This document shows positions 40,677 to 49,033 of a stretch of DNA of 64,000 nucleotides, in pieces. The notes beneath the pieces are model-generated. The model saw nothing but the letters and a program-made list of their open reading frames with translations. It had not been told where the DNA came from and did no database searches. The first letter of the stretch is position 1, and each line of letters begins with the position of its first letter. Made by a program: the position numbers and the translations under genes. The DNA lies in NCBI GenBank assembly GCA_051955535.1, contig JBQCGP010000091.1, positions 1 through 64,000 on the forward strand, in the 5' to 3' direction. Source of the DNA: 13-2-20CM-68-14 sp051955535 (GTDB lineage Bacteria > Actinomycetota > Thermoleophilia > Gaiellales > Gaiellaceae).

Positions 40677-42725
40677 TCAGGACGGTGGCTCGATCCGCAT
40701 CGGGACGTTGAAGTCCGTGTAGCGGTGCCGCATGAAGTGCGCGGCGGCGGTCATCTTCAGCTCGAGCGGGCGGTGCGTGCGCGGGTCCATCGCGAACTCG
40801 TACCAGCCGGGCAGTCCCGGGTCGTAGAAGCTGACGACGCGGGCGCGCCGGCCGCCCACGTTCGTCCAGCCAAGCGCACGCGCGTTCAGCCAGCGCGAGC
40901 CCCACTGGGCGCCCGGAAGTTGGAGCGGGGTCTGCGCCGAGCGCACGAAGGGCGCCTTGCCGTCGGCGTCCCAGCGCCAAGGGCCGACGACGACGGCGCG
41001 GGAGCCTTCCGAGGTGACGTATGTGAGCCGGTCGGGCGCGACGATCCGCCAGGTCGTCGTGATCTTGTTGCGCGGGCTCGAGGCGAGGCGTTCGTGGATG
41101 ACGAGGCTGCGAAGGGAGCCATAGGCGCGGCGAGCTTCGGCGACCAATTCGCCCCCCGGCTGCGTCCGGGCGGGAATCGTGAAGGCGACCGGGCCGGATG
41201 GAAGCACGACCGTCACATGACGCTCGCGGATCCGGCCCGGCGGCCGGTAGCAGCCGGGCCCGCAGGGCGTCGACCCCGAGGTCCGCCGACCCGCGCGGAA
41301 CCCGACCGAGAGCCCGTCCACGCCATTGTCGTCGGGCCCGAGCACGGTCGCCTGCAGCCGCCCGCCGGGCAGAACTGCGAGACCGACGGCGCGGTCGCCG
41401 GACTCGCCGGCGAGGACGGTTGCCCCCGGCGGCGGCTCAGCAATCGGGCGCGGCGCCTGCGGGCGGGCGACCGCTCGGGCGAGCTGCCGGCCCGGCGCGA
41501 GGTCGGTCAAGAAGGCGACCGCCGTCACGATCCCCGCAAGCAGGACGAGCTCGGCGACGACGTTGCGCCTCAGCGCGGCCAGGCGCAGCCGCGGCACGAG
41601 CCGGGAGCGGTTGACCCAACCGAGCGCCACGACGGCGAGCAGGAAGGCGGTCTTGACCAGGAGCGCCCGCCCGTAGCCGGTGCTCCAGAGCTGGCTGACG
41701 GCGGATAGCTCCGAGAGCGCGCGGATCAGGCCCGTCGCGGCGATCACGAGCACCGAGACGAGTGCTAGAGCCGACAGCCGCGGCACCAACGCGGCGCTGA
41801 ACCGAGACCGCTGTTCGGGCGAGAGCCGGCGAGACGCACGCGGTAGCGCGACCGCGAGTGCGAGCAGGCCGCCGATCCAGACCGCGGCCGCGCCGACGTG
41901 CAGCACGTCCGCTGCCACCTCGAGCGGTCGCGGCCATTGGCCGCGGTCGAGCGCGTGTCCCGCGATCGAGGGAACCGGCAGCAGCGCCAGCGCACACACG
42001 AACGCGCCGCGTCCGAATCGCCTGTCGACGAGGGCTATGGCGGACATGGTCGCGCCGACCACCGCGACGATCCCGCCGATCTCGTACGTCAGCCCGAAGC
42101 GGGTGGTGCCGGCGCCGTGATGCGGGAGCAGCGCAGAGGCGCCCAGGAACGCCATCAGGAACCCGACGAAGGCGAGCGGCCAGAGCGCACGCTCATCCGC
42201 GTCGGCGCCGGCGGCCCGCAGCGCCGGCCACCAAGCGAGCGGTACGAACAGAGCGACCCCGACCGCGACGAGCAGCCCTGCGAAGAAGAACCAGCGAGAG
42301 ATCACGTCCCGCGTAAGGCCTGTTCCGCCCGCGCTCAGTGCCGCGCTCGGCGGGGCCCGCCCGGCACCGACCGCGAACGCGAAAACCCCGTCGACCGTGT
42401 GCCCGTCGTCCGAGAGGACGCTCCAACGGACGGTGTAGTCGCCGTCGGGGAGCTTGCGCAGCGGGATCGTGAGGACGCGTCCGTGTGCGCGCGGCTTGCC
42501 GGCCATCACGGAGCGCTTGTCGGCGTTGGCGACGACCGTCGTCCCGCCGAGCGCGCGAACCGTGTCGTCGAAGCGGACCGTCACCTGCCGCGGCGGGCTC
42601 GCGCGCACCGCGCCGTCGGCCGGCGTGGAGGAGACCAGCCGCGCGTGCGCCCACGCCGAGGGCGCCGCCGCCGCGGCCGTGGAGAGCGCCGCGGCCGCGG
42701 CGAGCGTGCGTGTCCATCGCGTCAA
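40677..42725 (-). CDS. CopC-CopD fusion with YtkA-like and lipoprotein-sorting-like C-terminal domains
   Basis: 682 residues from a TTG at 42725, which gives a typical signal peptide ending PSAWA before HARL; a TTG at 42773 is the alternative. CopC domain: mature N-terminal His (AHARLVSSTPADGA) and SDDGHTVDG copper ligands. CopD domain: about eight helices from residue 140 to 410. Then about 240 external residues: a YtkA-like immunoglobulin-type part and a final LolA/LppX-like beta sheet (KITTTWRIVAPDRLTYV). Role: copper handling at the membrane; the extra C-terminal region may pass copper or lipid-bound cargo. Convergent with the tRNA. Confidence 0.8.
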   Translation of the reverse strand: MTRWTRTLAAAAALSTAAAAAPSAWAHARLVSSTPADGAVRASPPRQVTVRFDDTVRALGGTTVVANADKRSVMAGKPRAHGRVLTIPLRKLPDGDYTVRWSVLSDDGHTVDGVFAFAVGAGRAPPSAALSAGGTGLTRDVISRWFFFAGLLVAVGVALFVPLAWWPALRAAGADADERALWPLAFVGFLMAFLGASALLPHHGAGTTRFGLTYEIGGIVAVVGATMSAIALVDRRFGRGAFVCALALLPVPSIAGHALDRGQWPRPLEVAADVLHVGAAAVWIGGLLALAVALPRASRRLSPEQRSRFSAALVPRLSALALVSVLVIAATGLIRALSELSAVSQLWSTGYGRALLVKTAFLLAVVALGWVNRSRLVPRLRLAALRRNVVAELVLLAGIVTAVAFLTDLAPGRQLARAVARPQAPRPIAEPPPGATVLAGESGDRAVGLAVLPGGRLQATVLGPDDNGVDGLSVGFRAGRRTSGSTPCGPGCYRPPGRIRERHVTVVLPSGPVAFTIPARTQPGGELVAEARRAYGSLRSLVIHERLASSPRNKITTTWRIVAPDRLTYVTSEGSRAVVVGPWRWDADGKAPFVRSAQTPLQLPGAQWGSRWLNARALGWTNVGGRRARVVSFYDPGLPGWYEFAMDPRTHRPLELKMTAAAHFMRHRYTDFNVPMRIEPPS

Positions 42726-42967
42726 GGTCTCGCAAACACAGTTCGTCTCGGCGCCGAAAACGGTTCGCCGCAAGGCATCTTGCCCGCTGTAAGGAGGGCT
42801 CGGCGTGACGCAGTCTGTGTCGTCGGGCCGCGCTGCTCGCCCCGAGGCGTCGTCCTCAGTCGCGCCCGTAGCCTCCAGCTACGAACACTCCCTGCGTCCT
42901 AGCCTCGGAACGACCATCGCACCCGCCGACGAGCGGCGTCCCGCCGATCCCTCCTAGACTGACTCCG

Positions 42968-44257
42968 ATGGCAGAACTGCAGGATGTTTCGCCCGATTAC
43001 GGGCACCTGGAGTGGGAGACCCCGCTCTACGGCCAGGCGATCACGCAGTTCGAGAAGGCGCTTCCGCACGCGGCCGTCGGCGACGCGGTTGCCGAGCGAC
43101 TCCGCTACCCGGAGCGGTCGCTCGTCGTCAGCGTCCCGGTCCGGCTCGACGACGGCACCTGGCGCGTCTTCCCCGGTTACCGCGTCCAGCATTCGAGCGT
43201 GCTCGGCCCGACGAAGGGCGGCATCCGTTACGACCCGGAGGTCGATCTCGGTGAGTGCGCCGCGCTCGCGATGTGGATGACGTGGAAGTGCGCGCTCTTG
43301 CGCCTACCGTACGGCGGAGCGAAGGGCGGCGTCCGTTGCGAGCCGCACAAGCTCTCCGTGAACGAGCTCCAGGCGATCACCAGACGCTTCACCTCCGAGC
43401 TGCTGCCGGTGCTGGGGCCGCAGGAAGATATCCCCGCGCCGGATATGGCCACGAACGAGCAGACCATGGCATGGATGATGGACACCTACTCGATGCAGAT
43501 GGGGTTCGCGGTGCCCGAAGTGGTGACGGGGAAGCCAATCGCGCTCGGCGGCTCGCTGTTCCGCCACGAGGCGACCGGGGCCGGCGTGGTGATGGTCGTC
43601 GAACGCTGCTGCGCCAAGCTCGAGATCCCCCTGGTCGGGCAGCGCTGCGTCGTCCAGGGCTTCGGCAACGTCGGCGGCATTGCGGCCGGGGAGCTCCAGG
43701 ACAAGGGCGCCGTCGTGGTCGGCGTCTCGGACCTCTCGGGCGGGCTTCACGACGAGGGCGGTCTCGACATCCCGGCGCTGCGGGCCTACGCGGAGGCGAA
43801 CGGCTCGCTCGCCGGCTACGAACGCTGCGAGCGCGTCACCAACGAGGAGCTGCTCGAGCTGCCGTGCGACATCCTCGTGCTTGCCGCGCGGGAGGACCAG
43901 GTGACAGGCGAGAACGCCGGACGGGTGCAGGCGCGCATCGTCGCTGAAGGCGCGAACGGGCCGACCTCGGTCGAGGCGGACGCGATCCTCGCCGAGCGCG
44001 GAATCCTCGTCCTGCCGGACGTCCTCACCAACGCCGGCGGCGTCACGGTCTCGTACTTCGAGTGGGTCCAGGATCTCGGGCGGCTCTTCTGGGACCGCAA
44101 CGAGATCAGGGCGAAGCTCGCGGACAAGCTCGCCGACGCATTCGACCGCGTCTGGCGCCTGGCCGACGAGCAGGGGCTCTCGCTACGGAGCGCGGCGCTC
44201 GTCGCAGGGATCCGCGAAGTCGGCGCGGCGCTCACCGCGCGCGGCATCTACCCGTAA
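42968..44257 (+). CDS. gdhA: Glutamate dehydrogenase
   Basis: 429 residues (typical of the hexameric bacterial/archaeal form). Substrate region GPTKGGIRYDPEVDLGE, catalytic Lys in LPYGGAKGGVRC, and nucleotide-binding VQGFGNVGG near residue 235. NAD or NADP use is not decided; the P/E pattern was not scored. The ATG at 42968 has TAGACT 7 nt upstream. The next gene overlaps its stop by one base. Confidence 0.95.
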   Translation: MAELQDVSPDYGHLEWETPLYGQAITQFEKALPHAAVGDAVAERLRYPERSLVVSVPVRLDDGTWRVFPGYRVQHSSVLGPTKGGIRYDPEVDLGECAALAMWMTWKCALLRLPYGGAKGGVRCEPHKLSVNELQAITRRFTSELLPVLGPQEDIPAPDMATNEQTMAWMMDTYSMQMGFAVPEVVTGKPIALGGSLFRHEATGAGVVMVVERCCAKLEIPLVGQRCVVQGFGNVGGIAAGELQDKGAVVVGVSDLSGGLHDEGGLDIPALRAYAEANGSLAGYERCERVTNEELLELPCDILVLAAREDQVTGENAGRVQARIVAEGANGPTSVEADAILAERGILVLPDVLTNAGGVTVSYFEWVQDLGRLFWDRNEIRAKLADKLADAFDRVWRLADEQGLSLRSAALVAGIREVGAALTARGIYP

Positions 44258-44673
44258 TGGACCGCGTGCGCGATGCGATGGTCCCGGAACCGCGGGCGCT
44301 GAGCGGCGACTCGCCGGCTCAGGAGGCTGGTGAGCTCCTGTCGCGTCCGGAGGTCCGGGCGGTGTTCGTGGCCGAGGACGAGCGCCTCGCAGGGGTGATC
44401 ACTCGCGGAACGCTCGTGCGCGACGTCGTTGCGGCGGGCCGCGACGCCGCGAAGACCCCGGTGCGGGAGATTGCCGAGCCGCCTCGGTACACGCTCGACC
44501 CTGAGCTTCCGCTCGACGAGGCGTTCCGGTTTCTCGAGGACAACGACCTCGCGCGCGTGCCGGTGACCGAGGAAGGGCGTCTCGTCGGGGTGCTCTCCCG
44601 AAGCTCCTTGCAGCGGCGCCTGGCCGAGGACGAGCCGCCGCCTCTCGACGAGGACCCGGGGACGGTCTACTAG
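44257..44673 (+). CDS. CBS-pair domain protein, 138 aa
   Basis: A two-CBS-repeat protein (VRDAMVPEPRALSGDS, AVFVAEDERLAGVITRGTLV, then RYTLDPELPLDEAFRFLEDN, VPVTEEGRLVGVLSRSSL). CBS pairs bind adenosyl ligands such as AMP or ATP. Its ATG overlaps the glutamate dehydrogenase stop (TAATG), so it is translationally coupled and may sense energy state for that enzyme (inference). Confidence 0.85.
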   Translation: MDRVRDAMVPEPRALSGDSPAQEAGELLSRPEVRAVFVAEDERLAGVITRGTLVRDVVAAGRDAAKTPVREIAEPPRYTLDPELPLDEAFRFLEDNDLARVPVTEEGRLVGVLSRSSLQRRLAEDEPPPLDEDPGTVY

Positions 44674-44761
44674 GTTCCCGCGCTACCGGGTCACGCGATT
44701 TTTCGAAGTCGTTACCGGTCTCTCATAAGAAATTCACGGTCCGTGCCGATGATGGTCTGGA

Positions 44762-45688
44762 ATGAACGAGCTCGTCGTGGCCGCCTGGTCGATGACGGAG
44801 GCGGCGGCGGCGCACCTCTCTGGGGTGTCCATGCCGCTTCTCGCCGCGGGACTGGCACTTCATGCGCTCAAGCTCGCGGCCCGGGCACGAGCGTGGCAGA
44901 ACGTCCTCCGAGTGTCGTTCCCTGACCGGTGCGTCAGCTTCCGCGACGCAGCCATCCCGTACTTCGCCGGAGTCGGCGCAGGTGTGATCGTGCCGCTCGG
45001 CGGTGGCGAGGTGCTGCGCGTCGCCCTCGCACGGACGCGGCTACGCACCGACGAAGACGCCGCCTCGACCGCGACGATCGTCGGATCACTGGCAGTCGAG
45101 AAGGCGCTCGACTTCGTCGTGGCTCTGCTCGTCGTAGCGTGCGCGGCCACGGTCGGCGCCTTGCCGAACGGTGCGCTACACGGACGATTGGCCGCGGGCG
45201 CAAGTCCGCTCGTCGCCGCCGTCATCGCCGGAATCGCCTTGGCGGCGGCGCTCGGCTGCTTGTATTGGCGCCGGCCGTTGGCCTCCTCGGCGCGTCGGCT
45301 CGTCCGTGGCCTGGCCGTCCTCCGCCGCCCGAGCCGCTACCTGACTACGGTCGCCTCGTGGCAGCTCCTCTCCTGGGCTCTGCGCTTCGCGGCGATCGTG
45401 GTTTTCCTGTACGCGTTCCACGTGCCCGGTGCTTTGGCCGTCGCGCCGATCGTTCTGTCGCTCCAGTTGCTCGCGGGAGCCGTCCCCTTGACGCCCGGAG
45501 GCGCGGGAACCCAGCAGGCGCTGATGGCGGCGGCGCTCGGTAGCGCAGCGGTCGTCGGCTTCTCTGCCGGCACTCAGGCAGCGACGATGCTCGTCGATCT
45601 CGCGCTGGGAACCGCTGCGCTCGCGAGCTGCGGCATTCGGCCGGGCCTACGCATCCTCCGGCCCTCCGCGATAACGGCCTTGCTCTAG
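44762..45688 (+). CDS. Lysylphosphatidylglycerol synthase-like (UPF0104) transmembrane protein
   Basis: 308 residues with about eight helices and no synthase domain. Family features: GVGAGVIVPLGGGEVLRVAL in the middle and VPLTPGGAGTQQALM toward the end. The fold is that of the MprF/AglD flippase module, so lipid translocation is plausible, with cargo unknown. Followed by the initiator tRNA. Confidence 0.85.
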   Translation: MNELVVAAWSMTEAAAAHLSGVSMPLLAAGLALHALKLAARARAWQNVLRVSFPDRCVSFRDAAIPYFAGVGAGVIVPLGGGEVLRVALARTRLRTDEDAASTATIVGSLAVEKALDFVVALLVVACAATVGALPNGALHGRLAAGASPLVAAVIAGIALAAALGCLYWRRPLASSARRLVRGLAVLRRPSRYLTTVASWQLLSWALRFAAIVVFLYAFHVPGALAVAPIVLSLQLLAGAVPLTPGGAGTQQALMAAALGSAAVVGFSAGTQAATMLVDLALGTAALASCGIRPGLRILRPSAITALL

Positions 45689-45713
45689 ACCGGCGCTATA
45701 CTCCGTCGAGCGA

Positions 45714-45787
45714 CGCGGGGTGGAGCAGTCAGGTAGCTCGCCGGGCTCATAACCCGGAGGTCGCAGGTTCAAATCCTGCCCCCGCTA
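45714..45787 (+). tRNA. Initiator tRNA-Met (CAU)
   Basis: 74 nt. Acceptor CGCGGGG pairs with CCCCGC leaving a C1-U72 mismatch, the initiator hallmark. The anticodon stem CCGGG/CCCGG carries the three GC pairs of initiators, with anticodon CAT in CTCATAA. T arm is GCAGG-TTCAAAT-CCTGC. Discriminator is A and CCA is not encoded. A strong terminator follows. Confidence 0.95.
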
Positions 45788-45820
45788 CTGCGAAAGGCGC
45801 CGGAAACGGCGCCTTTCGCT
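45761..45820 (+). repeat. tRNA-Met 3' end plus terminator, copy 1 of a 60 bp direct repeat
   Basis: The last 27 bases of the tRNA and its terminator recur at 47502-47561 with 56 of 60 identities. The first 29 bases are identical; the differences are in the terminator stem. Confidence 0.9.
45790..45819 (+). terminator. Terminator of the initiator tRNA gene
   Basis: Perfect 12 bp stem GCGAAAGGCGCC/GGCGCCTTTCGC with loop GGAAAC, 2 nt after the tRNA. The T-rich tail is short. Confidence 0.75.
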
Positions 45821-45956
45821 GTTCAGCGAAGTCGGATTTAAGACGAGCGTAATGACTTCGCCCCTAGCATGAGCGTCGCCTTCGAGCGCCGTTTGCGCCC
45901 GCTTTGCGAGTCCTTGGGAGCCGCCGGTGATGCATGTCATGGAGGAGGATCGCCCG

Positions 45957-47483
45957 ATGAAGCCCCGCGGCCCGTCGTTGCGTTGGCCTGCGTTGGTCGC
46001 GGGCGTCGTTGTGATAGTCATGCTGATGCCGGCGAGTGCGGTTGCCAAGAAGCCGCCGGGCGGCGGTGGCGGCTTTTCGACGACGAGCACGTACGTGAAG
46101 AACTACGCAGATGTGCTCAACGGTGCCGAGTTCAGCCTGACGCCCGAGGACGTGCAGGCGACTCTGGACGGAGGCTGGACCGCGCTGGCGCTCACGAGCA
46201 ATGGCCCGAGCTGGCTGGTGAAGGCGAGCGCCGTCGGTGCCCCGCAGTGGCAGGAGGAGGTCGGTTGCTTGAACGGCGCGCCCGGCGACTATGCCGACGA
46301 GGTCTCGTTGCAGCAGACGAGTGACGGTGGCTATGTGCTTGCCGGCGGCACGATTGGCTGCGGCTCGGGTAGCGACTGTCCCGAGTTGTCGGGGCTTCAG
46401 TGCGGCTTGATCGAGAAGCTCACCAGCGCCGGTGCCGTGGTCTGGGCCCGGGTCTACTCGGCCGGCGCGGACGGAACCGGGCTCTGGCAGATCAGACAGA
46501 CGAGCGACGGCGGCTTCGTCGCCGTCGGGACAGCAACCGACGTCAACCACAACACCGGCGCGCTGATCCTTAAGCTCGACGGCCTCGGCAACGTCCAGTG
46601 GCAGCGGGAGCTCGGCCCGACGGGCACCAACCAGGCCTACTTCTACGGCGTCCAGCGGACAGCCGACGGCGGCTACGTCGCGGCAGGCGAGCTGGACACG
46701 GGCACGAACTCGAGCTACGGCCTGCCGTTGATCTCGGTGCTCGCCGTGAAGTTCGACGCGTCCGGGAACGTCAGCTGGCAGCGCGGCTTCAACGACAGCG
46801 GCCCCACGGGCGTCACCGCGACCGAGCACGTGAACGCGCTCGTGCAGACGTCGGACGGCGGCTACGTGCTCGGCGGCGACTGGAACAGCGCGACGTATCC
46901 CGGGACGTGCTGCCAGGGTGCGCTGCTCCTCAAGCTGACCTCGGCCGGTGCCATCCAGTGGCAGCAGGCCTACTCGGGCGGCGTCGACTGCTCCTTGGGC
47001 TACGGCTGCAGCGGCGGCGGCGTCTACTCGCTGCACCAGACAGCAGACGGCGGCTACCTTCTCGCCGGCGACAGCAACGTCGAGCTGGGCGCCGAGGCGC
47101 CGCTTGTCCCCTGGCTGGCAAAGGTCGACGGCAGCGGCGCGCTCGTCTGGCAGGAGAACGACTACCAGTCGCTCCCCAGCACCGGAGCGCCGCTGAGCGA
47201 GTACTTTGCCTCGTCGACGCTCACCGCGACCGGCCCGCTCGCGATTGGCTCGACCGAGAACTACGCCATCGGTCGCAACGAGCTCTTAGGCGTCCAGACC
47301 GATCCGAACGGGAACGTCGGCGCCTGCTCGCAGATCCACCCAGCGTCGGCGCTGAGCGCCACCAATCCGGGGCTCTCCCCGCTCGCACCGGGTCTGACGG
47401 CGACATCGAGCACGGTCTCGCAGAGCTTGTCGCCCGCGCAAGTGCGGGCGACCACGGCGACTGCATCCGCCAGCCAGTGTTAA
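45957..47483 (+). CDS. Secreted repeat protein carried between the tRNA-Met repeats
   Basis: 508 residues from the ATG at 45957 (GGAGGA upstream). A signal peptide (WPALVAGVVVIVMLMPASA) precedes at least five repeats headed QTSDGGYVLAGG, RTADGGYVAAGE or similar, each followed by GNVQWQRE-type strands, as in bacterial SD-G-G-Y propeller proteins. Several Cys pairs (CSLGYGCSGGG, CCQG) suggest disulphides outside the cell. It ends in a low-complexity Ser/Thr/Ala tail and a final Cys. It is the only gene between two copies of the tRNA 3' end. Confidence 0.8.
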   Translation: MKPRGPSLRWPALVAGVVVIVMLMPASAVAKKPPGGGGGFSTTSTYVKNYADVLNGAEFSLTPEDVQATLDGGWTALALTSNGPSWLVKASAVGAPQWQEEVGCLNGAPGDYADEVSLQQTSDGGYVLAGGTIGCGSGSDCPELSGLQCGLIEKLTSAGAVVWARVYSAGADGTGLWQIRQTSDGGFVAVGTATDVNHNTGALILKLDGLGNVQWQRELGPTGTNQAYFYGVQRTADGGYVAAGELDTGTNSSYGLPLISVLAVKFDASGNVSWQRGFNDSGPTGVTATEHVNALVQTSDGGYVLGGDWNSATYPGTCCQGALLLKLTSAGAIQWQQAYSGGVDCSLGYGCSGGGVYSLHQTADGGYLLAGDSNVELGAEAPLVPWLAKVDGSGALVWQENDYQSLPSTGAPLSEYFASSTLTATGPLAIGSTENYAIGRNELLGVQTDPNGNVGACSQIHPASALSATNPGLSPLAPGLTATSSTVSQSLSPAQVRATTATASASQC

Positions 47484-47501
47484 CGCGATCGAGGCGGCTC
47501 A

Positions 47502-47561
47502 TCGCAGGTTCAAATCCTGCCCCCGCTACTCGGAGAGGCGCTGGAAACGGCGCCTTTCGCT
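47502..47561 (+). repeat. tRNA-Met 3' end plus terminator, copy 2 (partial tRNA)
   Basis: 56 of 60 bases match 45761-45820. It starts in the variable region and covers T arm, acceptor 3' strand and terminator hairpin; the 5' half of the tRNA is absent (only a CTCAT remains next to it). It is not a functional tRNA. Confidence 0.9.
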
Positions 47562-47661
47562 TCTTCGGTGAGCTATGCGGCTGCCATAACTAGCGCTTCT
47601 CGGTGGGGGCAACACCGGCCGCGCAATGGCCAGGATCGGTGCGGCAGGAGGGCGTGACGGC

Positions 47662-47686
47662 CCGGGTTCGAGTCCCGTCGGATCGA
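47662..47686 (+). other. T-arm-like tRNA fragment
   Basis: CCGGG-TTCGAGT-CCCGT (4 of 5 pairs) followed by 7 nt and an A looks like the 3' end of a tRNA. No matching 5' half or anticodon arm was found upstream, so it is a remnant at most. It lies inside the untranslated start region of the next gene. Confidence 0.35.
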
Positions 47687-47752
47687 CTGTTCCCTGCAGG
47701 CGATCGTGGGTTGCATGTCGACAGAGAGGCGGTTAGCCTCACTCCGGAAGGC

Positions 47753-48919
47753 ATGACTGGGGAGAGGGCGCACCGGCGACCCGCGCTGCTGGTGGCAAGC
47801 GCGATCTTGCTCGCGAGCGGCCTTTCGCTCGCGGAGGCCGGGGCTAGCTCTAGCTCCTCGGCGCCGCTCGTCATCGCAGTCGAGGGGCCGCAAAGCGGGG
47901 CGCAGGCGGCAAACGGCGTCGACCAGCTCCGTGGCGTCCGCCTGGCTGTGAAGCAGCTGAACGCGCGCGGTGGGCTCTGGGACGGCCGAAAGGTGGCGGT
48001 CTTCGGGGCCAACGACAAGGCCGACGCGGCGAACGCGAAGGCGGTCGCGCGGCAGGTGATCGCGAAGGGGATCCGCTTCGTGATCGGTCCCTACAACTCG
48101 TCGGTCGGACTCGAGAACCTGCCCGTCTATCGGCGAGCCAAGGTCCTGCCGCTTTGGATGACCTCGCGGGACGAGACGGCGGGCGTGGGCGCGACCACCC
48201 AGCCGATGAACACGCAGATCGCTCCCATCGAGCAGCGCTACGTGAAGCGCTTGGGTGCAAGGCGCGTCGCCATGCTCGTGGACGACACTCCCAATGGCGC
48301 CTTCACGAAGGGCATGGCCGACCGGCTGCGGGCGGCGCTCCAGCGGCAAGGCGCTTCCGTGACCTGGACATCGGTTCTGGAGGCGACCGACCCTGGGGCG
48401 ACGGGCAGTTACTACGCCGATCGGGTGGCGATGGCGCTCAAGTCGAAGCCTGACCTCGTCTACGTCAGCACCTATTTCCCGGCAGGAGCTCAGATCGCCA
48501 AGGCGCTCGCCGCGTCAGGCACTACTCCACGCTGCCTGATGGGGCTCGCGAACGTCGACAACGGCTTCGTCGCGCAAACCACGCTTGCGGAGGCGCAGCG
48601 GTGCGTCTTCAGTGGCGTGCCGGCCGCCAACCAGATGCCGTCCGCCAAGACGTACGTGCGTCAGTATCGCGCGACCTTCAGAAAGACTCCTGGGGTCTGG
48701 GGCTCGTTTACCTACGACTCCGCCAGGATTCTCTTCGCAGCGATCGACCGGGCCAAGAGCCACGGCTTCGCAGCCGTCGAGCGTCAGCTCCGAGCGACCA
48801 AGGGCTACCGGGGCGCCACCGGCACGATCACGATTAACCCGAAGACCGGTTACCGGACGAACGTTCCCGTCAGCATCCTTCGGGTCGACAGCCGGAAACG
48901 GTTCGTAATCGCAAAGTAG
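47753..48919 (+). CDS. ABC transporter substrate-binding protein (LivK/type 1 periplasmic fold), orphan
   Basis: 388 residues from the ATG at 47753. Signal peptide PALLVASAILLASGLSLAEA, then a two-lobed ligand-binding domain (VIAVEGPQSGAQAANGVDQL, LRGVRLAVKQLNARGG, FVIGPYNSSVGLENLP). No lipobox Cys is evident. No permease or ATPase genes adjoin, so it may use the Liv system at 55863-60461 or feed a receptor. Longer upstream frames run through tRNA-like sequence and are rejected. Confidence 0.8.
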   Translation: MTGERAHRRPALLVASAILLASGLSLAEAGASSSSSAPLVIAVEGPQSGAQAANGVDQLRGVRLAVKQLNARGGLWDGRKVAVFGANDKADAANAKAVARQVIAKGIRFVIGPYNSSVGLENLPVYRRAKVLPLWMTSRDETAGVGATTQPMNTQIAPIEQRYVKRLGARRVAMLVDDTPNGAFTKGMADRLRAALQRQGASVTWTSVLEATDPGATGSYYADRVAMALKSKPDLVYVSTYFPAGAQIAKALAASGTTPRCLMGLANVDNGFVAQTTLAEAQRCVFSGVPAANQMPSAKTYVRQYRATFRKTPGVWGSFTYDSARILFAAIDRAKSHGFAAVERQLRATKGYRGATGTITINPKTGYRTNVPVSILRVDSRKRFVIAK

Positions 48920-49033
48920 CGCTCGTCTCAGCCTCGAAGGACATGCCCGAACTGCGTGTGGTCGCGCGCCCGACGTCCCCCGCATAGACCTGCGAGCGAA
49001 TCGATCCGCTGGCGGCCTTTCCAACCCGACGTC

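Noticed and set aside
47641..47690. A complete tRNA gene
   Set aside because: Only a T-arm-like hairpin is present; no acceptor 5' strand, D arm or anticodon arm could be placed.
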